Below are positions 10,821-19,634 of a stretch of DNA of 64,000 nt, piece by piece. The translations under genes and the position numbers were made by a program. Position 1 is the stretch's first letter. Every line of letters starts with the position of its first letter. This DNA is from Streptomyces triculaminicus (lineage in GTDB: Bacteria > Actinomycetota > Actinomycetes > Streptomycetales > Streptomycetaceae). The DNA lies in contig NZ_JAFMOF010000003.1 in the NCBI RefSeq assembly GCF_017349075.1, positions 124,001-188,000 on the forward strand, read 5' to 3'. The notes beneath the pieces are model-generated. The model was given only the letters and a program-made list of their open reading frames with translations, was not told where the DNA came from and ran no database searches.

Positions 10821-11363
10821 GTGGCAGGTAGGAACCCGAAGGCTCAGACGATCCGGAACATGCTGCTCGCGATGGCGGTGGTGATCCCGGTCGCGGGCAT
10901 CAGCTATGTCTTCATCCCGCACGACCAGGACGGCGATCCCGTCCCCACGGTCGGCTACCGGGTGGAGCTCGACACGGCCCGGCGCGCCGCGCCGTACGCC
11001 GTGGCCGCCCCGGAGGGTCTGGGCGACGACTGGCGGGCGACCTCGGTGTCGTACCGGCCGAAGGGCGAGCTGGGCTCGGTCTGGCACCTGGGCTTCCTCG
11101 ACCCGCAGACCGAGTACGTGGCCGTCGAGCAGAGCGACGGCCCGGCCCGCGCCTTCGTCGACGACGTGAGCCGGCGCGCGGAGAAGACGGGGAAGACCCA
11201 GCGCGTCGGCGGCGCCGAGTGGCAGCGCTACCAGGGGCCGAAGTACAACGCACTGGTGCGCGAGGAGAAGGGCGTCACCACGGTCGTCACCGGGACCGCC
11301 TCGTACGAGCGGCTCGGGGAGATGGCCGGGGCGCTCAAGGCCGCCAAGGGTCCCAAGAACTAG
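10821..11363 (+). CDS. DUF4245 domain-containing membrane-anchored protein
   Basis: The 180-residue protein has one N-terminal membrane anchor (about residues 13-32) and a DUF4245 domain outside the membrane, with the WHLGFL and WQRYQG landmarks. The family is actinobacterial and of unknown function. It starts at a GTG and is divergent from glpX. Both genes could share the 180-bp intergenic region for promoters. Confidence 0.88.
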   Translation: MAGRNPKAQTIRNMLLAMAVVIPVAGISYVFIPHDQDGDPVPTVGYRVELDTARRAAPYAVAAPEGLGDDWRATSVSYRPKGELGSVWHLGFLDPQTEYVAVEQSDGPARAFVDDVSRRAEKTGKTQRVGGAEWQRYQGPKYNALVREEKGVTTVVTGTASYERLGEMAGALKAAKGPKN

Positions 11364-11372
11364 ACACCCGGC

Positions 11373-11428
11373 CATGAGCGGTGCTCATGGATGCCGGTGA
11401 CGGCCGTCCGCCATGAACGCCGCTCATG
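11373..11428. repeat. Duplicated inverted repeat between convergent genes
   Basis: CATGAGC-ggt-GCTCATG (11373-11389) is a perfect inverted repeat. A diverged copy, CATGAAC-gcc-GCTCATG, lies at 11412-11428, and each is followed by a similar ATGCCGG. This looks like a 39-bp tandem duplication. Role unknown. Confidence 0.45.
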
Positions 11429-11439
11429 AATGCCGGAAC

Positions 11440-11473
11440 GACGAGAGCCCGGGCCTCGGCCCGGGCTCTCGTC
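11440..11473. terminator. Bidirectional hairpin terminator
   Basis: Perfect 16-bp arms (11440-11455 and 11458-11473) with a 2-nt loop, between the convergent DUF4245 and nitroreductase genes. Confidence 0.85.
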
Positions 11474-11521
11474 ATGCGCGAAGCCGCTTTTTCCGCTGCT
11501 TCACGGCCTGTCTCGCCGCCG

Positions 11522-12112
11522 TCAGACGGTGGTGACGACCTGCTCGAAGGACAGGCGCGGCGAGCGCGGGCGGAAGGCGTCCTCGCCCGGCTTGCCGATG
11601 TTGACGATCATCAGCGGGGTGTGGTCGTCGTCGAGGAACTCCTTCTGCACGCCCGCGAAGTCGAAGCCGGTCATCGGGCCGGCGGCCAGGCCGGCGGCGC
11701 GGATGCCGAGGAGGAAGTAGCCGGCCTGCAGGGCGGCGTTGGCGGCGGCGGACTGCTCGCGGACCGGGCGCTCGCTGAAGAAGAGGTCCTTGGCCTGCGG
11801 GAAGTGCGGCATCAGGGCCGGCAGCTCCTCGTGGAACTCGTTGTCCGCGGCGAGGATCGCGACGAGCGGGGCGGAGACCGTCTTGGCGCGGTTACCCTCG
11901 GCCATCAGCGGCGCCAGGCGCTCGCGGGCCTCGGCGGAGCGGACCAGGACGATGCGCAGCGGCGACTGGTTGAAGGCGGTCGGCGCGAGCTTGATCAGGT
12001 CGTAGATCGCCTGGACCTGCTCGTCGGTGACGGGCTCGTCGGAGAAGGTGTTGGCGGTGTGGGCCTCGCGGAAGAGGAGGTCCTGGGCTGCGGAGTCAAG
12101 GGCGAGAGTCAT
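11522..12112 (-). CDS. RutE/HadB-type nitroreductase (probable malonic semialdehyde reductase)
   Basis: From the ATG at 12112 the protein has 196 residues, the length typical of RutE, an FMN-dependent NAD(P)H enzyme that reduces malonic semialdehyde to 3-hydroxypropionate. Landmarks are the FMN-binding KLAPTAFNQSP segment, NRAKTVSAPL, and GIRAAGLAAGPMTGFD near the C-terminus. A GGTGGGGG ribosome site supports this start over the upstream one at 12148. No other rut genes are nearby, so another substrate is possible. Confidence 0.88.
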   Translation of the reverse strand: MTLALDSAAQDLLFREAHTANTFSDEPVTDEQVQAIYDLIKLAPTAFNQSPLRIVLVRSAEARERLAPLMAEGNRAKTVSAPLVAILAADNEFHEELPALMPHFPQAKDLFFSERPVREQSAAANAALQAGYFLLGIRAAGLAAGPMTGFDFAGVQKEFLDDDHTPLMIVNIGKPGEDAFRPRSPRLSFEQVVTTV

Positions 12113-12202
12113 GACCCCCACCATAGGGAGCGGTATGTGAAATTTCAACTAAACGGGCGGCAGGGTGGCGTACGTCACGTCGGCCCGCGGTTTAGTGCCT
12201 GA

Positions 12203-12478
12203 TCACTCGTCGGTCGCGGAAGCGCCGGATGCGCCCTCTTCCCGCTCTTCCTGCGCCAGCGCCGCGTCCAGCCGGGCCCGGGCGCCGTCCAGCCAGCGGC
12301 GGCACACCTTCGCCAGCTCCTCGCCGCGCTCCCACAGGGCCAGCGACTCCTCGAGCGTCGTGCCGCCGGCCTCCAGCCGACGCACCACGTCGATCAGCTC
12401 GTCCCGCGCCTGCTCGTAGCCCAGCGCGTTCGCGGTCGCCGTCGCGGCCGTCGCGTTCCCGTCCGATGTCGTCGCCAT
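12203..12478 (-). CDS. xseB: Exodeoxyribonuclease VII small subunit
   Basis: The 91-residue acidic helical protein has the family pattern YEQARDEL, VRRLEAGG, LEESLALWERGEEL. It binds XseA to form exonuclease VII, which degrades single-stranded DNA in both directions. The start is uncertain: an upstream GTG-type start at 12508 would overlap the xseA end, while the ATG at 12478 begins 11 bp after the xseA stop. The two are clearly one operon. Confidence 0.92.
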   Translation of the reverse strand: MATTSDGNATAATATANALGYEQARDELIDVVRRLEAGGTTLEESLALWERGEELAKVCRRWLDGARARLDAALAQEEREEGASGASATDE

Positions 12479-12488
12479 GCCGGACAGC

Positions 12489-13708
12489 CTATGCGGGGGG
12501 TGCGACAACGGGCCGTACCGCGAACTCGCCCTCCGCGACCCGCGCCCGCAGCTCCTCGTCAGGCCCGACCTCGTCGGCCGCGCGGACCACCCGCCCGTCC
12601 TCGTGCTGCAGGACCGCGTAGCCCCGCCGCAGCGTCGCCGCCGGGGACAGGGCGACCACGCGCGCGTGGGTGTGCGTCAGCTCCGAGTGCGCCCGGTCCA
12701 GCAGATGGCCCAGGGTGCGCCGGGAGCGGTCGGTGAGGGCGTCGATCTGCTCCGCGCGCTCGTCCACCATCCGCTGGGGCCGCTCCATGCACGGACGCGC
12801 CCGCGCGGCCGCCAGACCGCGCTCCTCGCGGTCCAGGTGGGCGGTGACGCAGCGCAGGGCGCGCTCGCGCAGGTGTTGTACGCGGGTGAGCTCCTCGCCC
12901 ACGTCCGGCACGACCCGCTTCGCCGCGTCGGTGGGCGTGGACGCGCGCAGGTCGGCGACCAGGTCGAGCAGGGGGGTGTCCGGCTCGTGGCCGATCGCCG
13001 ACACCACGGGCGTACGGCAGGCCGCCACGGTCCGCACCAGCTGCTCGTCCGAGAACGGCAGCAGGTCCTCCACGCTGCCGCCGCCGCGCGCCACGATGAT
13101 CACGTCGACGCCGGGGTGGGCCTCGAGCTCCTTGACGGCCTCGATGACGCTCGGGACCGCGTGCACGCCCTGCACGGGGACGTTGCGCACCTCGAAGCGG
13201 ACGGCGGGCCAGCGGTGGCGGGCGTTCTCCAGGACGTCGCGCTCGGCGGCGGAGGCGCGGCCGCAGACCAGGCCGATGAGCTGCGGCAGGAACGGCAGCG
13301 CGCGCTTGCGGTCGGCGGCGAACAGGCCCTCGGCGGCCAGCGACTTCTTCAGCTGCTCCAGGCGCGCGAGGAGCTCGCCGACGCCGACGGGGCGGATCTC
13401 GGCGGCGCGGAGCGAGAGCTGGCCGCGCGGCGCGTACCACTCGGGGCGGGCGTGCACGACGACGCGCGCGCCCTCGGAGACGACGTCGGCGACGCGGTCG
13501 AAGACGGCGCGGTAACAGGTGACGGACAGGGAGACGTCATGAGAGGGGTCGCGCAGCGTCAGGAACACCACGCCGGCACCGGGGCGACGCGAGAGCTGGG
13601 TGATCTGACCCTCGACCCAGACGGCGCCGAGGCGGTCGATCCAGCCGCCGATGAGGCGGGAGACCTGACCGACGGGAAGGGGGCGTCGGGAGAGGTGGTC
13701 GCGGCCAT
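12489..13708 (-). pseudogene. xseA: Exodeoxyribonuclease VII large subunit, frameshifted near the N-terminus
   Basis: XseA is the catalytic subunit of exonuclease VII. The body is intact from VSRLIGGWIDRLGAVWVEG through the OB fold, the catalytic domain (SAIGHEPDTPLLDLVADLRAS) and the C-terminal coiled coil. The expected start (ATG at 13706-13708, encoding MAATTSPDAP) is in another frame. Adding one base to the G5 run at 13679-13683 joins the two frames and gives a normal product of about 406 residues. No good start codon exists in the body frame after the break. The cause is either sequencing error or a real disruption; I favour error because similar breaks recur nearby. Confidence 0.85.
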
Positions 13709-13776
13709 GCGGTCGAGCGTATCGGGGCGGGGTGACATGTGGTGCGGGTCCGGGGCGGGACGGGGCGGGCCCTTCC

Positions 13777-15130
13777 CTACGCCGCCCTCCGCACCACCGC
13801 ACGCTGGACGGCCAGCACCCCAAGCCGGCGACCAGCCACACCCCGCCGACCTGCTGGGCCGCGGGGAGGCCTCCACGATCACCGCGATCACCACCGCCAG
13901 CCCCAGCAGCGGCACCACCACATGCCGTACGAGCCCCACCCGCTCCCCGCGCCCCCGCACCCCGAACCACGCGATCACCGACGCGTGCAGCAGGCCGAAG
14001 GCCACGAGCGCGCCGATGTCGACCACCGACACCAGCCGGTCCAGGCCGTCGTCGCGACGGGCCGCCCACACCGCCGCGATCAGGGTCACCAGGGCCGCGC
14101 TCAGCACGGCGGGGCGGGGGACGCCCGAGCCGCGGTCGACCTTCGCCAGCAGGGACGGCAGCCGGCGGTCGCGGGCCATCGCGAACAGCAGGCGGCCCGC
14201 CGCGGCCTGACCCGCCAGCGCGGCGAAGGCCGCGCCGATCGCCTTGCTCGCCGCCACCAGGTCGTGCAGCCACCGGCCGGTCGCCGCGTCGACCGTGTCG
14301 TAGAACGCGGCCCCCTGCGCGGCCGGGTGCGCCGCCAGCGCGGCCGGGGACATCGGGGCCAGCAGAGCGGCGAGGTAGCTCTGCACGGCGAAGAGCACGC
14401 CCGCCACGGCCAGGCAGGTGACGACCGCGCGCGCCACCTTCCCCGAGCCGCCCGCCGACTCCTCGGCGAAGGCCGCGATCGCGTCGAAGCCCAGGTACGA
14501 CAGGACCGCCACCGACACCGCCCCCAGCACCGCCCCGGGCGCGAAGCCCCCTTCCCCGGTCAGCGGCGACAGCCAGCCGCGGCGGGGGCCGTCCTGGGCC
14601 AGCGCGACGGCCGCCGACACCACGAAGACGGCCAGCACCGCGAGCTCCATGGCCAGCACCAGGAAGCCCGCCAGCGCCGCCGCCCGTACGCCCCAGAGGT
14701 TCAGCCCGGTCGTCACGACCACCGCGATCGCCGTCCACACCCACTGCGGCACGGCCGGCACCAGCGCGTGCAGGGCGATGCCCGAGAAGAGGTACGCGAC
14801 CGCCGGGATGAGGGCGTAGTCCAGCATCGCCATCCAGCCCGCGACGAAGCCCGGCCCCTCGCCGAGGGCCACGCGCGCGTACGTGTAGACCGAGCCCGCC
14901 CGGGGGGCCACGCGCACCATCTGCGCGTAGGAGTACGCCGTGAAGGCCATGGCCGCCGTCGCCACGAGGTACACCAGCGCGATCGCCCCGTGCGCCTTCG
15001 CCGAGAGGGTGCCGAAGACGCCCACCGGCGCCATGGGGGCGATGAACAGCAGGCCGTAGACGACCAGGTCGCGGAAGGACAGGGTCCGGCGCAGCGTGCC
15101 GACGCCGGCGACGGGGGAGGGTGCGGCCAT
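13777..15130 (-). pseudogene. APC-family amino-acid permease with two C-terminal frameshifts
   Basis: The ATG at 15130 opens a 12-helix-type transporter of the APC superfamily (TLSFRDLVVYGLLFIAPMAP, PRAGSVYTYAR, SYLGFDAIAAFAEES). Such proteins import amino acids or polyamines by cation or exchange coupling; the substrate is unknown. The frame breaks after helix 11-12. Adding one base at the G4 run 13863-13866 and one at the C4 run 13818-13821 restores a C-terminus ending at a TAG at 13777-13779, about 451 residues in all. As printed, the frame reads on into xseA. The gene lies upstream of xseA on the same strand. Confidence 0.82.
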
Positions 15131-15206
15131 GGGGTCAGTATTCGGGCGCTTGGGCCCGGCGGCGGCGGGGCCACGCCGGTCCGCGCGGGCCCTTACGATG
15201 GACCGC

Positions 15207-16187
15207 ATGACTGCTACCCCCGCCCGCAAGGTTCTGCTCGCCGCCCCCCGTGGCTACTGCGCGGGCGTGGACCGTGCCGTGATCGCCGTGGAGAAGGCGC
15301 TGGAGCAGTACGGTGCCCCCGTCTACGTACGGCACGAAATCGTGCACAACAAGTACGTGGTCAAGACGCTGGAGCAGAAGGGCGCGATCTTCGTCGACAG
15401 GACGGAGGAGGTGCCCGAGGGCAACATCGTCATGTTCTCCGCCCACGGCGTCGCCCCGGTGGTCCACGAGGAGGCCCGGCGGGGCAAGCTGGCGACGATC
15501 GACGCCACGTGCCCGCTGGTGACCAAGGTGCACAAGGAAGCCGTCCGCTTCGCCAACGAGGACTACGACATCCTCCTCATCGGTCACGAGGGCCACGAGG
15601 AGGTCATCGGCACCAGCGGCGAGGCCCCCGACCACATCACCATCGTCGACGGCCCGGAGGACGTGGCCAAGGTCGAGGTCCGCGACGAGAACAAGGTCGT
15701 GTGGCTGTCGCAGACCACGCTCTCGGTGGACGAGACGATGGAGACCGTCGACGCCCTCAAGGGCCGCTTCCCCAACCTGCTCTCCCCGCCCAGCGACGAC
15801 ATCTGCTACGCCACGCAGAACCGCCAGACCGCCGTGAAGCAGATGGGCGCCGACGCCGACCTGGTCATCGTGGTGGGCTCCAAGAACTCCTCCAACTCGG
15901 TGCGCCTGGTCGAGGTGGCGCTGGGCGCCGGCGCCCGCGACGCGCACCTGGTGGACTACGCCGAGGAGATCGACGAGACCTGGCTCGAGGGCGTCTCGAC
16001 GGTCGGCGTGACCTCGGGCGCCTCGGTCCCGGAGATCCTCGTCGACGGCGTGCTCGAGTGGCTCGCCCAGCGCGGCTACGCGGACGTCGAGCTCGTCCGT
16101 GCGGCCGAGGAGAGCATCACCTTCTCGCTGCCCAAGGAGCTGCGCCGCGACCTGCGCGCCGAGGCCAAGGCCGCCACCGAAGGGTGA
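15207..16187 (+). CDS. ispH: 4-hydroxy-3-methylbut-2-enyl diphosphate reductase
   Basis: IspH performs the last step of the MEP isoprenoid pathway, reducing HMBPP to IPP and DMAPP with a [4Fe-4S] cluster. The 326-residue protein has the three cluster cysteines in GYCAG (C18), DATCPLV (about 102) and DDICYAT (about 200), plus the SKNSSNS substrate loop. An alternative ATG lies three codons upstream at 15198. It is divergent from the permease. Confidence 0.96.
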   Translation: MTATPARKVLLAAPRGYCAGVDRAVIAVEKALEQYGAPVYVRHEIVHNKYVVKTLEQKGAIFVDRTEEVPEGNIVMFSAHGVAPVVHEEARRGKLATIDATCPLVTKVHKEAVRFANEDYDILLIGHEGHEEVIGTSGEAPDHITIVDGPEDVAKVEVRDENKVVWLSQTTLSVDETMETVDALKGRFPNLLSPPSDDICYATQNRQTAVKQMGADADLVIVVGSKNSSNSVRLVEVALGAGARDAHLVDYAEEIDETWLEGVSTVGVTSGASVPEILVDGVLEWLAQRGYADVELVRAAEESITFSLPKELRRDLRAEAKAATEG

Positions 16188-16217
16188 TCAGCCCCGTCCG
16201 CGCCTAGGCTGCTGGGC

Positions 16218-16982
16218 ATGGACGTATTCGGCGTGGACATCGGCGGATCGGGCATCAAGGGCGCTCCGGTGGACCTGGGGCGCGGCGAGATCGCGGAGGA
16301 GCGCTTCAAGGTGCTCACCCCGCACCCGGCCACCCCGGACGCGGTCGCCGACTGCGTCCGGCAGGTGGTCAGGCACTTCGGCCGGCCCGTCGGCCAGGTC
16401 GGTGTGACGTTCCCCGGCGTGGTGGTCGGCGGTACGACCCGCACGGCCGCCAACGTCGACAAGAGCTGGATCGGCCGGGACGCCGCCGGGCTGCTCGGCG
16501 AGCAGCTCGGCACGCCGGTGACCGTGCTGAACGACGCGGACGCGGCCGGTCTGGCCGAGATGACCCACGGCGCCGGGCGCGGACGCACCGGCACCGTCGT
16601 CGTGCTCACCTTCGGCACCGGCATCGGCAGCGCGGTCTTCATCGACGGGCGGCTGGTGCCCAACACCGAGCTCGGCCACCTGGAGCTGCAGGGGCACGAC
16701 GCCGAGACCCGCGCCTCCACCCGGGCCAAGGAGGACGAGGACCTCAGCTGGAGCCGCTGGGCCAAGCGGGTGGGGCGCTACCTGGCACACGTGGAGATGC
16801 TCTTCTCGCCCGAGCTGTTCGTGATCGGCGGCGGCGTGAGCCGGAAGGCGGGGAAGTTCCTGCCCCTGATCGAGGGCGTCAGCGCCGAGGTCGTGCCCGC
16901 TCAGCTGGAGAACAACGCGGGGATCGTGGGGGCCGCGATGGCCGCTTCCGCTGCTCCTTCCGCGCCCTCTTCCGCAGCCTGA
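16218..16982 (+). CDS. ppgK: Polyphosphate glucokinase
   Basis: PpgK phosphorylates glucose using inorganic polyphosphate or ATP and belongs to the ROK family. The 254-residue protein has the phosphate loop DIGGSGIKG (7-15), catalytic Asp in VLNDADAAG (103-111), TFGTGIGSA (131-139) and ELGHLEL (151-157). It begins 30 bp after ispH and is probably cotranscribed with it. Its last 104 bp overlap the 3' end of the convergent DUF6542 gene. Confidence 0.95.
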   Translation: MDVFGVDIGGSGIKGAPVDLGRGEIAEERFKVLTPHPATPDAVADCVRQVVRHFGRPVGQVGVTFPGVVVGGTTRTAANVDKSWIGRDAAGLLGEQLGTPVTVLNDADAAGLAEMTHGAGRGRTGTVVVLTFGTGIGSAVFIDGRLVPNTELGHLELQGHDAETRASTRAKEDEDLSWSRWAKRVGRYLAHVEMLFSPELFVIGGGVSRKAGKFLPLIEGVSAEVVPAQLENNAGIVGAAMAASAAPSAPSSAA

Positions 16983-17482
16983 TCAGCACGACCCGCCGGA
17001 CCAGCGCGATCAGCGCGGCCAGCAGCGTGCCCGCGTAGAGCCAGCCGGCGCTCAGCGACAGCATGGTGACCAGGCTCATCAGTCGGCCGCCCAGGCCGCC
17101 CGTGCCGTCGCTGACGGCCACCGCCCCGACCGCGTAGGCGATCGGCGCGCTCACGGGGGCGGTCATCAGGTCGGCGGGGCGCACCCACAGCGCGCAGGCC
17201 GCGGCGGCGATCACGAAGAACACGCCGTAGACCCGGGGCGAGCCGCCCAGCAGCGCCGCGTCCAGGGCGCCGACGGCCAGCATGGCCAGCGCCGTGAGCA
17301 GTCCGCTGCCGAGCCCCGTCAGCCGGGGCGAGGGAAGGCGCCGGACCAGCGGGGAAGCCGGTCGGCGGGGCCGGGGTCGCTCGGGGCGGCGCCCTGGCTC
17401 TGTCCTACGGGAACGGCGGGGCGGGGCACGGGGACCCGCGCCGGGCCTTGCGCTGGGGGATGCGCGTGCTGGGTTGCTCCAC
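16879..17482 (-). pseudogene. DUF6542 membrane protein, two frameshifts in the N-terminal half
   Basis: The C-terminal two-thirds encode four or so membrane helices (LLTALAMLAVGAL, YGVFFVIAAAACALWV, SAPIAYAVGAVAV, LSAGWLYAGTLLAALIA) typical of the actinobacterial DUF6542 family. The usual N-terminus, a Pro/Arg-rich tail starting with GTG at 17482 (MEQPSTRIP), is in another frame. One base added at the G5 run 17455-17459 and one at the G4 run 17351-17354 join all parts into a product of about 201 residues. Function unknown. The 3' end overlaps ppgK by 104 bp. Confidence 0.75.
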
Positions 17483-17669
17483 CCGACCAAACTAGGTGGG
17501 GTCGGACGGGGAATCCCGCGTTGGACACGCCGGAGGCACCTCGTTGGCCGTGTGTTCGGGGAATCCTCCGTGCGGGGACCGTGTGCGACGCGGACCCGTA
17601 GACTGGATGACCGGGCGCGTCACGGGGCGCGGAACCCTCGCACTACGGGAACAAACGGGAAGTCGCCAC

Positions 17670-18758
17670 GTGTCGCTCACGATCGGAATCGTCGGTCTGC
17701 CGAATGTCGGCAAGTCGACCCTGTTCAACGCCCTGACCAAGAACGACGTCCTGGCGGCCAACTACCCCTTCGCCACGATCGAGCCCAACGTGGGCGTCGT
17801 CGGCGTCCCGGACGCCCGGCTGAACAAGCTCGCGGAGATCTTCGGCTCGCAGCGGATACTGCCCGCCACGGTCGACTTCGTCGACATCGCCGGCATCGTG
17901 CGCGGCGCCTCCGAGGGCGAGGGCCTGGGCAACAAGTTCCTGGCGAACATCCGCGAGTCCGACGCGATCTGCCAGGTCATCCGCGCGTTCAAGGACGAGA
18001 ACGTCGTCCACGTCGACGGCAAGGTCTCGCCGAAGGACGACATCGAGACCATCAACACCGAGCTGATCCTGGCCGACCTGCAGTCGGTGGAGAAGGCGGT
18101 CCCGCGCCTGACCAAGGAGTCGCGCCTCCAGAAGGAGAAGGTCGCCGTCCTCGCCGCCGTCGAGGAGGCCAAGGGCATCCTCGAGTCCGGCCAGACCCTG
18201 TTCTCGGCGGGCATCACCAAGGGCACCGAGCGCGGTGACCTCCTGCACGAGCTGCACCTGCTCACCACCAAGCCCTTCCTCTACGTCTTCAACGTGGACG
18301 AGGACGAGCTGGTCGACGAGGACTTCAAGAACGAGCAGCGCGCGCTGGTCGCCCCGGCCGAGGCCATCTTCCTCAACGCCAAGATCGAGTCCGAGCTCAT
18401 CGAGCTGGACGACGACGAGGCGCTGGAGCTGCTGCAGTCCATGGGCCAGGAGGAGCCCGGTCTCGCCACCCTGGGCCGCGTCGGCTTCGACACCCTGGGC
18501 CTGCAGACCTACCTCACCGCCGGTCCCAAGGAGACCCGCGCCTGGACGATCAAGAAGGGCGCCACGGCCCCCGAGGCGGCCGGTGTGATCCACACCGACT
18601 TCCAGAAGGGCTTCATCAAGGCCGAGGTCATCTCCTTCGACGACCTGGTCGCCGCCGGCTCCGTCACCGAGGCCCGCGCCGCCGGCAAGGCGCGCATGGA
18701 GGGCAAGGAGTACGTGATGGCCGACGGCGACGTGGTGGAGTTCCGCTTCAACGTCTGA
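17670..18758 (+). CDS. ychF: Redox-regulated ATPase / GTP-binding protein YchF (Obg family)
   Basis: YchF/EngD is a ribosome-associated P-loop ATPase of the Obg superfamily. The 362-residue length is exact for the family. The P-loop GLPNVGKST is at 9-17, the NYPFATIEPNVG switch region follows, then VDIAGIVRGAS, a helical coiled-coil insert and a C-terminal TGS domain (AWTIKKGATAPEAAGVIHTD). The start is the GTG at 17670. It is monocistronic, ending at a strong hairpin. Confidence 0.96.
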   Translation: MSLTIGIVGLPNVGKSTLFNALTKNDVLAANYPFATIEPNVGVVGVPDARLNKLAEIFGSQRILPATVDFVDIAGIVRGASEGEGLGNKFLANIRESDAICQVIRAFKDENVVHVDGKVSPKDDIETINTELILADLQSVEKAVPRLTKESRLQKEKVAVLAAVEEAKGILESGQTLFSAGITKGTERGDLLHELHLLTTKPFLYVFNVDEDELVDEDFKNEQRALVAPAEAIFLNAKIESELIELDDDEALELLQSMGQEEPGLATLGRVGFDTLGLQTYLTAGPKETRAWTIKKGATAPEAAGVIHTDFQKGFIKAEVISFDDLVAAGSVTEARAAGKARMEGKEYVMADGDVVEFRFNV

Positions 18759-18767
18759 CGACCACAG

Positions 18768-18800
18768 CGAAGGGCCGCACTCGGGGAGTGCGGCCCTTCG
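18768..18800. terminator. Bidirectional hairpin terminator
   Basis: Perfect 15-bp arms (18768-18782 and 18786-18800), loop GGG, between the convergent ychF and Uma2 genes. Confidence 0.85.
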
Positions 18801-18807
18801 GCGTTCC

Positions 18808-19389
18808 TCAGCCCTTGCCGCCCGGGGTGAGCTTGTCCAGGTCGAGGCCGATCCCGAACGGGACGGGGCGCTGGAGGGCGTGGCGGAAGATGCCGGCGGG
18901 CGCGTAGGCCATGGTGGGCACGTCCAGCTCGTAGACGTGGACGACGGGAGCGCCGCCCTCGTCCTCGATGCACCAGTAGTGAGGAATTCCGGCGCGTGCG
19001 TATTTCTGCAGCTTGACCGTGCGATCACGGTGTGCGGACTCGGGCGAGACGACCTCCACCACGAGTTCGACGTCCTCCGGTGCGAACCAGGTGCGGTCGG
19101 GGTCGTAGGGCGTCCTGGTCACCAACAGATCAGGCTCGGGGCGGTTGCGGTCGTCGAGCCGGATGGTCATCTCCCGCTCGACCTCGAAACCGTCCGGCAC
19201 CTGGTTCATGAGTGTCGTGGTCAGGGCGGTGACGAGGCGGCCGTGCCAGGACCGCTGCGGCGACATCATGAAGACGAGGGCTCCGTCGATCAGCTCGGTG
19301 TGGCGGGGGGCTTCCGGGAGGCGGTCCAAGTCCTCCGCGAACCAGCCTTCCCTGCGCGGCGGGCGCATCCAGTCGGGCAGTGCGGTCAT
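18808..19389 (-). CDS. Uma2-family putative restriction endonuclease-like protein
   Basis: The 193-residue protein has the Uma2 (DUF820) PD-(D/E)XK-like fold: ELIDG at 32-36, PEPDLLV at 84-90, VVEVVSPES at 110-118 and KLQKYARAGIPHYW at 126-139, which together supply the acidic and Lys residues of the nuclease core. Family members are numerous in Streptomyces, and their biological role is unsettled. No methylase or other restriction gene is adjacent, so a conventional restriction system is unlikely. Confidence 0.88.
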   Translation of the reverse strand: MTALPDWMRPPRREGWFAEDLDRLPEAPRHTELIDGALVFMMSPQRSWHGRLVTALTTTLMNQVPDGFEVEREMTIRLDDRNRPEPDLLVTRTPYDPDRTWFAPEDVELVVEVVSPESAHRDRTVKLQKYARAGIPHYWCIEDEGGAPVVHVYELDVPTMAYAPAGIFRHALQRPVPFGIGLDLDKLTPGGKG

Positions 19390-19468
19390 GGACTCACGGT
19401 AGCCGTCCCCGGTGGCGTCGTGCAGGGGCGCGGACTTTTGTCACCGCTTGTCCGGCCATCCCCGCATA

Positions 19469-19619
19469 GTTGCGGAATTGCCGCCGGAGAGTGCGCTGCG
19501 CATGTGTCCCGGGATCTCACCTACACACCGCTGAGCTGCAATTCACCACATCTGGTGATTCCTTGGCCTAGAGTTGCGGACCGCAACCCACCGTTGCCAA
19601 GCTGTTGCGGACTGTCAAC
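19469..19619. promoter_or_regulatory. Three GTTGCGGA repeats and an inverted repeat upstream of the GntR gene
   Basis: GTTGCGGA occurs at 19469, 19573 and 19604. The middle copy is a perfect palindrome GTTGCGG-a-CCGCAAC (19573-19587), and the last has an imperfect second half ending at 19619, just before the start codon. A separate inverted repeat TCACCA-catc-TGGTGA lies at 19543-19558. Spacings of 104 and 31 bp are close to whole helical turns. These are candidate autoregulatory operators of the adjacent GntR protein. Confidence 0.5.
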
Positions 19620-19634
19620 CCCTTGGGAGTGGAC

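Noticed and set aside
13679..13683. Programmed ribosomal frameshifting in xseA
   Set aside because: There is no slippery heptamer with a downstream structure, and the same one-base pattern recurs in unrelated genes, which favours sequence error.
12489..14744. A 751-codon frame that looks like an XseA fusion with a novel N-terminus
   Set aside because: The N-terminal third is an off-frame reading of the upstream permease gene; it arises from missing bases, not a real fusion.
18808..19389. A restriction-modification or defence locus around the Uma2 gene
   Set aside because: There is no methylase, helicase or other defence gene nearby, and Uma2 genes are common singletons in Streptomyces.
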